Positions 45,836-54,985 of a stretch of 64,000 nucleotides of DNA are shown piece after piece (the stretch's first letter is position 1; each line of letters starts with the position of its first letter). Below the pieces are notes generated by a model, which was not told the DNA's origin, made no database searches, and saw only the letters and a list, made by a program, of their open reading frames with translations. This stretch comes from Chelydra serpentina. Its lineage: Eukaryota > Chordata > Testudines > Chelydridae. Location: contig JBAIAC010000019.1 of assembly GCA_037349315.1 (NCBI GenBank), forward strand, positions 20,212,501 through 20,276,500. Reading direction: 5' to 3'. A program made the translations under genes and the position numbers.

Positions 45836-46671
45836 AAAGAAGAGAGAAGTTGGTGGGCTTTTCTGGGGTCAGAGAGATGGACTAGAGGCCTTAAAATTTT
45901 ATTTTATTTTATTCATTTTGGGGAAAATTCTAATATTTGATCAATTGTTATATTAATTGAACAAGTTCAGTCATCCTTCCTGGACCTCTTGGTTTTAAGT
46001 ATTGCTGTACAATGAAAATAATATGAGTGCAAAAGCATTGTATATTAAGCCTGAGTAGGAAGCCTATCAAATGTTTATTGATTAGTATATAACCTGTCAA
46101 TGTAGATTTAGAAAAGTAGTTGGAAAAGCCCTAATATAAAATTAGTTTAAAGTTTATTCCTTAAAAAATCTAAAATAATAAAATTGTCTTCACCATTGAT
46201 CCAAAACACTATAATCATCTTATAAGAGTGTTTGGGCCATTACTGTAGAACACTGCCATGCTTTCTTGTAAGGGGTTTACATACTTTTTTTAAAACCACA
46301 TGAATGTTGTTAGTAGTATAATTGTGTCAGTGCTAAGACATGATTCTGTGCTGTGGTTGATAGTCCTGGGGAAATAGTTGACTAAGTGATTCTTGTTTTT
46401 TAAACCACAAAAAGATGATCACGAGTCCCATATTAACTTTTAATTCTTGGGAGTAACATGATTTTGACCTAAAAAAAAGGGCACAATGTCTATAATCAGT
46501 AACATCTTCATATAGATTTTTTTTGTTAGGAATATAATGGTTTGTTTGTAATATTGATCCCCATCACCTCTTCTCTTTTTGGCTTTTTAGCAGTTATATG
46601 TCACTGATCCAGACTGGTAATCTTCCCGAATAAGCAGTGGGTTTGCCTATGATAAACAAAGTACATTGTAT
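45836..46671. other. AT-rich non-coding stretch
   Basis: Nothing recognised except a (TTTTA)n tract near 45897-45918. Confidence 0.5.
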
Positions 46672-46694
46672 GCAAGTCACCAGGACCTGATGAA

Positions 46695-47507
46695 ATGCAT
46701 CCTAGAATACTCAAGGAGCTAATAGAGGAGGTATCTGAGCCTCTAGCTATTATCTTTGGTAAATCATGGGAGAAAGGAGAGATTCCAGAAGACTGGAAAA
46801 GGGCAAACATAGTGCCCATCTATAAAAAGGGAAATAAAAACAACCCAGGAAACTACAGACCAGTTAGTTTAACTTCTGTGCCAGGGAAAATAATGGAGCA
46901 AGTAATTAAGGAAATCATCTGCAAATACTTGGAAGGTGGTAAGGTGATAGGGAATAACCAGCATGGATTTGTAAAGAACAAATCATGTCAAACCAATCTG
47001 ATAGCTTTCTTTGATAGGATAACACGTCTTGTGGATAAGGGAGAAGCGGTGGATGTGGTATACCTAGACTTTAGTAAGGCATTTGATACGGTCTCGCATG
47101 ATATTCTTATCAATAAACTAGGGAAATACAACTTAGATGGGGCTACTATAAGGTGGGTGCGCAACTGGCTGGATAACCGTACTCAGAGAGTAGTTATTAA
47201 TGGTTCCCAATCCTGCTGGAAAGGTATAACGAGTGGGGTTCCGCAAGGGACTGTTTTGGGATCGGCTCTGTTCAATATCTTCATCAATGACTTGAATATT
47301 GGCATAGAAAGTACGCTTCTTAAGTTTGCAGATGATACCAAACTGGGAGGGACTGCAACTGCTTTGGAGGATAGGGTCATAATTCAAAATGATCTGGACA
47401 AATTGGAGAAATGGTCAGAGGTAAACAGGATGAAGTTTAATAAGGACAAATGCAAAGTGCTCCACTTAGGTAGTTTCACACGTACAGAATGGGAGGAGAC
47501 TGTCTAG
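46695..47507 (+). pseudogene. CR1 reverse transcriptase, N-terminal block (270 codons)
   Basis: RT fingers and palm: [79 protein letters not shown] and the catalytic [10 protein letters not shown] (FADD at 47325-47336). It ends with NKDKCKVLHLG, after which the frame is lost near 47470, where a short deletion relative to the family is likely. The endonuclease is missing through 5' truncation. It acted in target-primed reverse transcription in the nucleus when its source element was active. Confidence 0.92.
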
Positions 47508-48118
47508 GAAAGAGTACGGCAGAAAGGGATCTAGGGGTTATAGTGGACCACAAGCTAAATATGAGTCAACAGTGTGATGCTGTTGCCAAAAAAGCAAACT
47601 TGATTCTGGGCTGCATTAACAGGTGTGTTGTGAGCAAGACACGAGAAGTCATTCTTCCGCTCTACTCAGCGCTGGTTAGGCCTCAACTGGAGTATTGTGT
47701 CCAGTTCTGGGCACCGCATTTCAAGAAAGATGTGGAGAAATTGGAGAGGGTCCAGAGAAGAGCAACAAGAATGATTAAGGGTCTGGAGAACATGACCTAT
47801 GAAGGAAGGCTGAAGGAATTGGGTTTGTTTAGTTTGGAAAAGAGAAGACTGAGAGGGGACATGATAGCGGTCTTCAGGTATCTAAAAGGGTGTCAAAAGG
47901 AGGAGGGAGAAAACTTGTTCATCTTAGCCTCTAAGGATAGAACAAGAAGCAATGGGCTTAAACTGCAGCAAGGGAGGTTTAGGTTGGACATTAGGAAAAA
48001 GTTCCTAGCTGTCAGGGTGGTTAAACACTGGAATAAACTGCCCAGGGAGGTTGCGGAATCTCCATCTCTGGAGATATTTAAGAGTAGGTTAGATAAATGT
48101 CTATCAGGGGTGGTCTAG
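47489..48118 (+). pseudogene. CR1 reverse transcriptase, C-terminal block (209 codons)
   Basis: Continues the CR1 protein in a new frame: [77 protein letters not shown] and VVKHWNKLPREVAESPSLEI. The natural stop at 48116-48118 is followed by a 3' UTR of under 90 bp, as is usual for CR1. The order and completeness of blocks show that only one frame lesion separates it from 46695-47507. Confidence 0.92.
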
Positions 48119-48205
48119 ACAGTATTTGGTCCTGCCATGAGGGCAGGGGGCTGGACTCGATGACCTCTCGAGGTCCCTTCCAGCCCTAGAATCTATGAAT
48201 CTACG
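48119..48205 (+). other. CR1 3' UTR and terminal repeat
   Basis: A hairpin-prone CCTCTCGAGGTCCCTTCCAGCCC followed by short CTATGAATC-type terminal repeats, the region recognised by CR1 reverse transcriptase. Confidence 0.8.
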
Positions 48206-48639
48206 TCAAAAAGATCAAACTCCCTGCTTTATTCTCTTAAATAATATAAAAACATTCTGAATAACTTTTTATTTGTCATTTATAAAGATAATTAATAAAA
48301 TTTTGTTTTTGACATGTAGCATTATCTCATTATCAAAAGTTAGTTTTCAAATGCAGCAGAATTGCAAATTTTGTACTGTTACAAGGCTTTGTTGTATGCA
48401 GACCATGATTTGAATGTACTGCAAAACATAGAGAGGGCTTGTGTGGCCACACTGTTTGCATCTGTCATTAAATGCAGAGATCATCCACTAAAAAAGTTGA
48501 TTTCATAGTGTGTCATCTTGTATTTAAGTCCTAAGAGGGAGTTTAAATCAGACTAGTATTGGAGAATAGATCATGCTGCTGCCTTGAGGAACCCTCTTTG
48601 AGCTGACAAACCTTCTCTTCATGATGATGTTCGAGTGCC

Positions 48640-48760
48640 TGAGAGTAATTTATTCTGATTTAAGGGACTTTGGTGCCAGAGCAGGGAATTAAACACAAGT
48701 TTCCCAACTCTTAGGCTAGTGTCCTAACCATTGGACCATCTTTCCTCTCATGATAAAATA
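48640..48760 (-). repeat. MIR-like SINE tail, antisense
   Basis: GGTGCCAGAGCAGGGAATTAAACACAAGTTTCCC and GCTAGTGTCCTAACCATTGGACCATCTTTCC. Fits the reverse complement of the MIR-like family. Partial. Confidence 0.6.
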
Positions 48761-48804
48761 CTTTCCATTCAAACAGTTTAACAGTAGCTACTACAGTTAG
48801 ACAT

Positions 48805-49200
48805 TTTAAAATCAGCAGTTCTGGATAACTTGCATCCAAGAATTTTAAAAGAGCTGACCAAGGAGTTTTCTAGAATGTTAAGGTTGATTTTCAGTAAGTC
48901 ATGTTACAATGGAGAATATCCAGAGGACTGTAGAAAAGCTAATTTTTTTACCAATATTTTAAAAAGGTAAATGGGATTACTTGGGTAATTCTAGGCCTGT
49001 CAGCCCGATATTGATTGATCCAGGACAAAATAATAAAATGGCTGAAATAGGATTCAATTAATAAAGAATTAAGAGAGGGCAATATAATTAATTCCAATCA
49101 ACATGAGTTTATGGAAAATAGATTTTGTCAAAGTAACTGGATATCTTTTTGATGAGATTATCAGTTTGGTTGTTAAAAGTAGTAGTATTGATGCAATATA
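48805..49200 (+). mobile_element. Old CR1 LINE, left part before LTR insertion
   Basis: Decayed CR1: AAGAATTTTAAAAGAGCTGACCAAGGAG, TGGAGAATATCCAGAGGACTG, AATCAACATGAGTTTATGGAAAA and GTAGTATTGATGCAATATA. Same old subfamily and direction as 20815-21850. It stops abruptly at 49200 within the codons for D-A-I-Y and resumes at 49648. Confidence 0.82.
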
Positions 49201-49647
49201 TCATAGCTATGCACCTCCTTCACCTCGTCAGGCTCAGCTTTTCCCCCTCTGGTGGTGTGTGTGTGTGTGCGTGCAGTAAATCAGTCCCACTCCAGAGAGT
49301 TTTTATTCCTCACGTGGGTTTATTTTCTGATATTCCCAAGGGGGGACTCAGAGTAGTCCCAAGCAGTACTCTTCATCCAAACCAAAGAAACAAATTCATA
49401 ACACAAAAAGGGAATACCTTTCTCTGCCCCATCCCGGGAGTGTTGCCTTGGAATGCTGGCTCATGGGTGCCAGTCCTTCCCCAAACAGTCAGATTGGTTG
49501 CTTCCCTTCTTCTCTCTCACAGGCACCCATTAATTGGACTCAGGTGTCCCTAGTTGACCTCAGGTAACCTCTTTTCCACTCATAGGGAAAAGGGCCTTTA
49601 CCATTCTAGGGCTGACTCTTTTACAGATGTCTGGCTTGACTGTGTCA
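49201..49647 (-). mobile_element. LTR inserted in the old CR1
   Basis: A 447-bp insertion separating the two CR1 halves, with a near 5-bp duplication (ATATA at 49196-49200, AAATA at 49648-49652). On the minus strand it starts TGACACAGTCAAGCCAGACA, as turtle LTRs commonly do, and has AATAAA signals near 49310-49330. The 3' end reads GCTATGA rather than a clean CA. A (GT)n microsatellite lies at about 49254-49272. I take it as a solo LTR. Its family is unknown, and no TATA box is convincing. Confidence 0.6.
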
Positions 49648-50020
49648 AAATACTTAGACTTCTGTAAGGCATTTAACTTGCTGCCACATGGTAGTTTGAT
49701 TAAGAAACTAGAATGATACAAAATCTTCATTATGGCACACATTATATATACCTAGTGTCACACGTTAAATGAATAAAAATGATGGGTACGAATGTAATTA
49801 TGAATGGGGAATTATTATCAAGAGGGTGTCTTTTTAATAAGGCCTCACTGATTGTTTCTTGGCCCTGTGATATTCAACATTTTATCAGTGACCAGGAAGA
49901 AAATATAAAATCATTACTGATCAAGTCTGTAGATGCCACAAAGACTGGGGAAGTGCTAAATAGTGAAGAGGACAGGTCATTAATACAGGGCAATCTTGGT
50001 ATACAAGACTGCAGAAGCTG
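49648..50020 (+). mobile_element. Old CR1 LINE, right part after LTR insertion
   Basis: Resumes with ATACTTAGACTTCTGTAAGGCATTTAACTTG (cf. YLDFCKAF), then GTGATATTCAACATTTTATCAGTGACC (cf. FNIF-SD) and AGATGCCACAAAGACTGGGGAAGTG. It fades out near 50020. Confidence 0.8.
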
Positions 50021-50342
50021 GGTCATCAGAGATCCCCTGGCCTGCCCTGCTTTCCCAGCAATTCTCTCCCCACTTTGTGCTACAGCACAGTAAGCTTCTG
50101 CCAGCCCAGATACCTATGGAGTACCCAAATAAAAACTAAAGTAATCTCCTCTGTACCATCCACCTCTTTTGTGGTTAATCATAGAAAAGGTACAGGGATC
50201 CCAACAGATGTAGTGTGGCGTAATGAAAGGAGTGAGTTATGCCTCCATGGATGAGCTGAGATGAACCTCGTCCATGTGCTCTGCCCATACTATTGCCTAC
50301 ACATTGTTCAACCAGTTACCCATTTTAATATTTAAAAAAACT

Positions 50343-50591
50343 CAGGATATGTCTGCACTTCAAACTGAGGGTATGAGTCCCAGCTTGAGGAGACGAACTT
50401 GTGCTAGTTCTTGTTGAGCTAGCATGCTATAAATAGAGGGTAGTGGTGGGAGAAGTGGGATGGGCTAACTACCCCTAGTATGTGCCCATTTGAGACCCTC
50501 GGGCAAATACTCAGGGTAGCTAGCCTGTCCTGCAGCTTGCACTGCCGTGGCTAAATTCAGAGCTAGCACGAAAATGTCTTGTCAAGCTGGG
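50343..50591. mobile_element. Foldback MITE, left part, split by a CR1
   Basis: Starts AGGATATGTCTGCACTTCAA. The matching inverted terminus is found on the far side of the CR1 at 52617-52640. Internally it folds back: TCCCAGCTTGAGGAGACGAACTTGTGCTAG (near 50376-50410) pairs with GTGCTAGCTC and TCCCAGCTTGACAAGAC read on the other strand near 50560-50593. I recognise it as a turtle repeat. Its superfamily is not certain because no target duplication can be read. Confidence 0.7.
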
Positions 50592-52618
50592 AAATCATAG
50601 AATCATAGAATCATAGAGTCTCAGGGTTGGAAGGGACCTCAGGAGGTCATCTAGTCCAACCCCCTGCTCAAAGCAGGACCAACCCCAACTAGATCATCCC
50701 AGCCAGGGCTTTGTCAAGCCTGACCTTAAAAACCTCCAAGGAAGGAGACTCCACCACCTCCCTAGGTAACCCATTCCAGTGCTTCACCACCCTACTAGTG
50801 AAAAAGTTTTTCCTAATATCCAACCTAAACCTCCCCCTCTGCAACTTGAGACCATTACTCCTTGTTCTGTCATCTTCTACCACTGAGAACAGTCTAGATC
50901 CATCCTCTTTGGAACCCCCTTTTAGGTAGTTGAAAGCAGCTATCAAATCCCCCCTCACTCTTCTCTTCTGCAGGCTAAACAATCTCAGTTCCCTCAGCCT
51001 CTCCTCATAAGTCATGTGCTCCAGCCCCCTAATCATTTTTGTTGCCCTCCGTTGGACTCTTTCCAATTTATCCACATCCTTCTTGTAGTGTGGGGCCCAA
51101 AACTGGACACAGTACTCCAAATGAGGCCTCACCAGTGCCGAATAGAGGGGAATAATCACGTCCCTCGATCTGCTGGAAATGCCCCTACTTATACAGCCCA
51201 AAATGCCGTTAGCCTTCTTGGCAACAAGGGCACACTGTTGACTCATATTCAGCTTTTCGTCCACTGTAACCCCTAGGTCCTTTTCTGCAGAACTGCTGCC
51301 CAGCCATTCGGTCCCTAGTCTGTAGCAGTGCATGGGATTCTTCCGTCCTAAGTGCAGGACTCTGCACTTGTCCTTGTTGAACCTCATCAGATTTCTTTTG
51401 GCCCAATCCTCTAATTTGTCTAGGTCCCTCTGTATCCTATCCCTACCCTCCAGCGTATCAACCACTCCTCCCAGTTTAGTGTCATCTGCAAACTTGCTAA
51501 GGGTGCAGTCCACACCATCCTCCAGGTCGTTGATGAAGATATTGAACAAAACCGGCCCCAGCACCGACCCTTGGGGCACTCCACTTGATACCGGCTGCCA
51601 ACTAGACATGGAGCCATTGATCACTACCCGTTGAGCACGACCATCCAGCCAGTTTTCTATCCACCTTACCGTCCATTCATCCAGCCCATACTTCTTTAAC
51701 TTGCTGGCAAGAACGCTGTGCGAGACTGTATCAAAAGCTTTGCTAAAGTCAAGAAATAGCACATCCACTGCTTTCCCCTCATCCACAGAGCCAGTTATCT
51801 CATCATAGAAGGCAATTAGGTTAGTCAGGCATGACTTGCCCTTGGTGAATCCATGCTGACTGTTTCTGATCACTTTCCCCTCCTTTAAGTGGTTCAAAAT
51901 TGATTCCTTGAGGACCTGTTCCATGATTTTTCCAGGGATTGAGGTGAGACTGACTGGCCTGTAGTTCCCCGGATCTTCCTTCTTCCCTTTTTTAAAGATG
52001 GGCACTACATTCGCTTTTTTCCAGTCATCCGGGACCTCCCCCGATTGCCATGATTTGTCAAAGATAATGGCCAATGGCTCTGTAATCACATCGGCCAACT
52101 CCTTTAGCACCCTCGGATGCAGTGCATCCGGCCCCATGGACTTGTGTTCGTCCAGCTTTTCTAAATAGTCCCAAACTACTTCTTTCTCCACAGAGGGCTG
52201 GTCACCTCCTCCCCATACCGTGCTGCGGAGTGCAGCCATCTGGGAGCTGCCCTTGTCTGTGAAGACAGAGGCAAAAAAAGCATTGAGTACACTAGCTTTC
52301 TCCACATCCTCTGTCACAAGGTTCCCTCCCTCATTCAGCAAGGGGCCCACACGTTCCTTGACTTTCTTCTTGTTGCTAACATACCTGAAGAAACCCTTCT
52401 TGTTACTCCTAACATCTCCGGCTAGCTGCAACTCCAAGTGTGATTTGGCCTTCCTAATTTCACTCCTGCATGCCTGAACAATATTTTTATACTCCTCCCT
52501 GGTCATTTGTCCAATCTTCCACTTCTTGTAAGCTGCTTTTTTGTGTTTATGACGAGCAAGGATTTCACTGTTAAGCCAAGCTGGTCGCCTGCCATATTTA
52601 CTTTTCTTTCTACCCAAG
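50592..52618 (-). mobile_element. Young 5'-truncated CR1 LINE with intact frame
   Basis: An antisense CR1 of about 2.03 kb. The 3' terminus (plus-strand ATCATAGAATCATAGAATCATAGAG) has three or more tandem ATTCTATGA-type units, followed by the conserved CR1 end shared with the turtle SINE at 16830. The coding part is open along its whole length. The upstream edge, next to AGCTTGAAGTG, is a 5' truncation that removed the endonuclease domain. It is the least damaged LINE here and so is probably the most recent CR1 insertion. It sits inside a MITE. Confidence 0.95.
50689..52617 (-). CDS. CR1 ORF2 fragment: linker and reverse transcriptase, 642 codons open
   Basis: Reads without a stop from the truncation point to the natural end. 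The first codon is TTG; the first in-frame Met is about residue 38 (MTREEY), so no native start exists. Residues 1-110 are the linker after the missing endonuclease. Residues about 110-430 are the [74 protein letters not shown] and [10 protein letters not shown] (FADD at 51481-51492). The C-terminal domain follows with [40 protein letters not shown] and [20 protein letters not shown]. Full CR1 ORF2 proteins are roughly 900 or more residues. The copy cannot move on its own, lacking endonuclease, promoter and ORF1. Confidence 0.93.
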   Translation of the reverse strand: MGRKKSKYGRRPAWLNSEILARHKHKKAAYKKWKIGQMTREEYKNIVQACRSEIRKAKSHLELQLAGDVRSNKKGFFRYVSNKKKVKERVGPLLNEGGNLVTEDVEKASVLNAFFASVFTDKGSSQMAALRSTVWGGGDQPSVEKEVVWDYLEKLDEHKSMGPDALHPRVLKELADVITEPLAIIFDKSWQSGEVPDDWKKANVVPIFKKGKKEDPGNYRPVSLTSIPGKIMEQVLKESILNHLKEGKVIRNSQHGFTKGKSCLTNLIAFYDEITGSVDEGKAVDVLFLDFSKAFDTVSHSVLASKLKKYGLDEWTVRWIENWLDGRAQRVVINGSMSSWQPVSSGVPQGSVLGPVLFNIFINDLEDGVDCTLSKFADDTKLGGVVDTLEGRDRIQRDLDKLEDWAKRNLMRFNKDKCRVLHLGRKNPMHCYRLGTEWLGSSSAEKDLGVTVDEKLNMSQQCALVAKKANGILGCISRGISSRSRDVIIPLYSALVRPHLEYCVQFWAPHYKKDVDKLERVQRRATKMIRGLEHMTYEERLRELRLFSLQKRRVRGDLIAAFNYLKGGSKEDGSRLFSVVEDDRTRSNGLKLQRGRFRLDIRKNFFTSRVVKHWNGLPREVVESPSLEVFKVRLDKALAGMI

Positions 52619-52640
52619 CTTGAAGTGAAGTCATACCCCT
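52617..52640. mobile_element. Foldback MITE, right terminus beyond the CR1
   Basis: AGCTTGAAGTGAAGTCATACCCCT is a good inverted match to the left terminus AGGATATGTCTGCACTTCAA (reverse complement TTGAAGTGCAGACATATCCT). It directly abuts the 5' truncation point of the CR1, showing that the CR1 inserted near the right end of this MITE. Confidence 0.7.
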
Positions 52641-54284
52641 AGTTTTACATATTCTAAAACTTCAGAATCTGATGTAATTACTTGTTGATTAAGCAGTAAT
52701 CAAGGGGCAAATTCTACCCTCACTTCCATCTGGGTAATTCCACTGATGGAACTGGCATTGTGTTGGGTTAAGAAAATAAACCAAATCAGGGTCTAATTGT
52801 TGAGGGATAAGATTTTAGCTATTCTGAATTCTAGATCACACTCTGTAGTTGTGGTCTTCTTATGTTATAACAATTTACCAAGTAGTATTTCTCAAATTAA
52901 AATAAATAAAGCTAAAATGCCTTAGTTTTCTCATCCCCCCCTCCCCCACCCAAAGCTTAAAAATCAGAAACCTACAAATAATTAAGTATCTGGAATGGGA
53001 CAGATTCTTCTAATCAGACCTAAAATAGTCATAAGATATTTCTCTGTTAACCAAAGTTTTCTAGCAATGAGGAAAAAATAGCTTCTGTGAAAGATTATTT
53101 GTACATGATGGTATTAATCCTTCTGGAGAATTCAGTAAATTTCCTTATATTCCCATTTTTATAATTATTCCTAATATTTCTCTCATATTAAGAGCTTTCT
53201 CATAAGTCAGAAATAATCAGAATGGTTCTTTCAAAAGAAGGCAAGAGTTACTAGCAAAATAAAGCTGAGCAGAACTGGTAAAACCAGTTAGCTAAGCTGC
53301 ATTCCTTTAACAACAAAATTACAAGGTATGGTTTTGTATGAGCTAAAGGAGAGGTAAACACGCTTGGGCTTTTAAAATATGGCACATCCATGCCTGCTTT
53401 GATGCAGAGGGAAAGTTAAAGAGAACATAATTTGAAGTGAAAAGTCCATGTGGTCTCCATCACCAACTTCCCCTGTAGAATTTTACTATAATTACTAAAT
53501 ACTAATGTAGATTAATTATATTTTAAATACTGATACATGTTGCCTTTTGCCTTTGGCTTTCCCCACATCAGAATTTCATCCTAATCCTGGTTTTAGATTT
53601 ATTTTAAAATACGCACTTTAAATGTTAACATGTATTTTAAAAAGTCCCCACTGTTGCATTTAAATTTACTTCCTTTTTTTTTAACCAATTTACAAAAATA
53701 TTTCATGTGAAAAAGCAAACTTCTCCCAACGATTGTTCTGTGCTGAACTTTGCTTCATTGTGACCATTTCAATGGACTATTTCAAGGACAGGAACCCCAG
53801 ATCCAAACCATGGCCTTTCTGCTGGGTTTGAGCAAGGAACTTCATGACCTTCGATAGTTTTGCATGCCAGAAGTTTGGAACCTGACCCAGAGCTTTCTTG
53901 CTGAACTTTCAAAAGATGTTACTGAAAGTCTTCAATGCAAGTTTCAAAATGATGTAATGAAGAATGACACCAGAGAAGAAATGTATGTGTGCTGTAGCTA
54001 GTATGGCAACTAGAATAAGCAGGTTTTTTCCCCTCACATTTTTTGCCAACCTCAGTAGGAGCTTCCCTGCAGAAAAGAGGAATTAACAGTCAGTCTCCTT
54101 CTTTGAACACAAAATATGAATTGAATGAAAAGTAAAACTGGAGAACAGAATTCAAAATAATGTAGTAAAAGTTACAAATATTGACATCAGAGAATGTAAG
54201 TGGTAATGATGGGTGAACTAATTCATAACAAGATAAAAATGACCTCAGCCTTGGCTCAGACATTTGAATGAATCAAGTCTTGAG
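52641..54284. other. AT-rich non-coding stretch, nothing recognised
   Basis: Unique-looking. A C-run with CTCCCCCACCC lies near 52936-52951. No gene or repeat family that I can name. Confidence 0.5.
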
Positions 54285-54288
54285 CTAA

Positions 54289-54289
54289 C

Positions 54290-54320
<31 letters not shown>

Positions 54321-54334
54321 TGAATGAATGAATG
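54289..54334 (+). repeat. (GA)n and (GAAT)n microsatellites
   Basis: About 12 GA units (54289-54313) followed by four GAAT units. Confidence 0.95.
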
Positions 54335-54434
54335 GTCCGGTGGTGAGGGGAAGGAGAGGGGCTAGTCTCCCCAGCCGGGAGCTCAAGGGCTGGGCAGGAC
54401 GGTCCCGCGGGCCATAGTTTGCCCACCTCTGTGT
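54335..54434 (-). mobile_element. hAT-like element end, GC-rich fragment
   Basis: The right edge reads CGGGCCATAGTTTGCCCACCTCTG. Its reverse complement, CAGAGGTGGGCAAACTATGG, is a typical hAT-type terminus. Only about 100 bp remain, cut off by the microsatellite on the left, so no second terminus is visible. Confidence 0.6.
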
Positions 54435-54609
54435 TAGTCACATCGCTTAAACACTACTAAAAGATGCCTAGTGATGAGCGAGGTATAAGAATCTATGTTT
54501 AATTGTTTAGGTAAGTAGCCTAGAACGTGAGAGACTCAGGTTCAATTCAGTTCCCTGCTCTGCCACAGATTTCTGTATGACCTTTGGCAAATAACTGAGT
54601 CTCTTAGGC

Positions 54610-54872
54610 GCAGATTTTTAAAGGCATTTAGGTGTTGCTGCTCTCAGCATCACATTGCCAGACTGATTTAGGCACCCACATATCATTTTCAAAAGGGATT
54701 TAGGCATTTACGAGTCTAAATCCCACTGAGGTCAGGAATGCCTAAATACCTTTAAAAATCTGAGAGAGACAAGGTGAGTGGGGTAGCATCTTTTATTAGA
54801 CTGACTTCCTTTTGGAAAAGAGACACACTTTTGAGTTCTACAGAGCTCTTCTTCAGATCTTAAATCTGAGTG
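54610..54872. mobile_element. Foldback element inserted in the MIR, itself interrupted
   Basis: The arms CAGATTTTTAAAGGCATTTAGG (54611-54632) and its near reverse complement at 54741-54762 match at 21 of 22 positions. The sequence between them is TTTAGGCA-rich. A second repeat (54763-54861) is lodged at the right terminus, flanked by AAATCTG (54756-54762 and 54862-54868). I recognise the palindrome as a common turtle MITE. Its superfamily is not established here. Confidence 0.75.
54763..54861 (+). repeat. Unclassified dispersed repeat, copy 2
   Basis: AGAGAGACAAGGTGAGTGG, AGCATCTTTTATTAGACTGAC, GAGTTCTACAGAGCTCTTCTTCAGATC. Aligns with 9392-9515. It is the innermost and thus youngest layer of the nest, with a 7-bp AAATCTG duplication. 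Confidence 0.7.
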
Positions 54873-54985
54873 TTAGGCCTCAAGTTCTCAGCTGTAAAAT
54901 GGGGCTACTAGCATTTCCCTACTCTACAGGGGTGTTGGGAGGTTAAATACATTGAAAAGGTGCTAAGGTACAGTGGTAATGGGGG

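Larger units (their letters stand above)
46672..48205 (+). mobile_element. CR1 LINE, 5'-truncated, one frameshift
   Basis: Sense CR1 that starts inside the RT domain (SPGPDEMHPRILKEL, with the first residues at the truncation) and runs to the 3' terminus, ending in GGTCCCTTCCAGCCCTAGAATCTATGAATC. Two long frames cover it with a single shift near 47470. It is much less decayed than the CR1 copies at 20.8 and 48.8 kb but belongs to a different subfamily from the one at 50.6 kb. Confidence 0.93.
54515..54985 (+). repeat. MIR-like SINE split by a 263-bp insertion
   Basis: The left part (54515-54609) has GGTTCAATTCAGTTCCCTGCTCTGCCACAG and TGACCTTTGGCAAATAACTGAGTCTCTTAGGC. The right part (54873-54985) resumes with TTAGGCCTCAAGTTCTCAGCTGTAAAATGGGGCTA and GGGGTGTTGGGAGGTTAAATACATTG. 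TTAGGC (54604-54609 and 54873-54878) is duplicated across the gap. Together they rebuild the order of a sense MIR-like element. Confidence 0.8.

Noticed and set aside
51332..51634. Plus-strand and alternative minus-strand frames within 50.7-52.6 kb
   Set aside because: Shadows of the intact CR1 frame on the minus strand.
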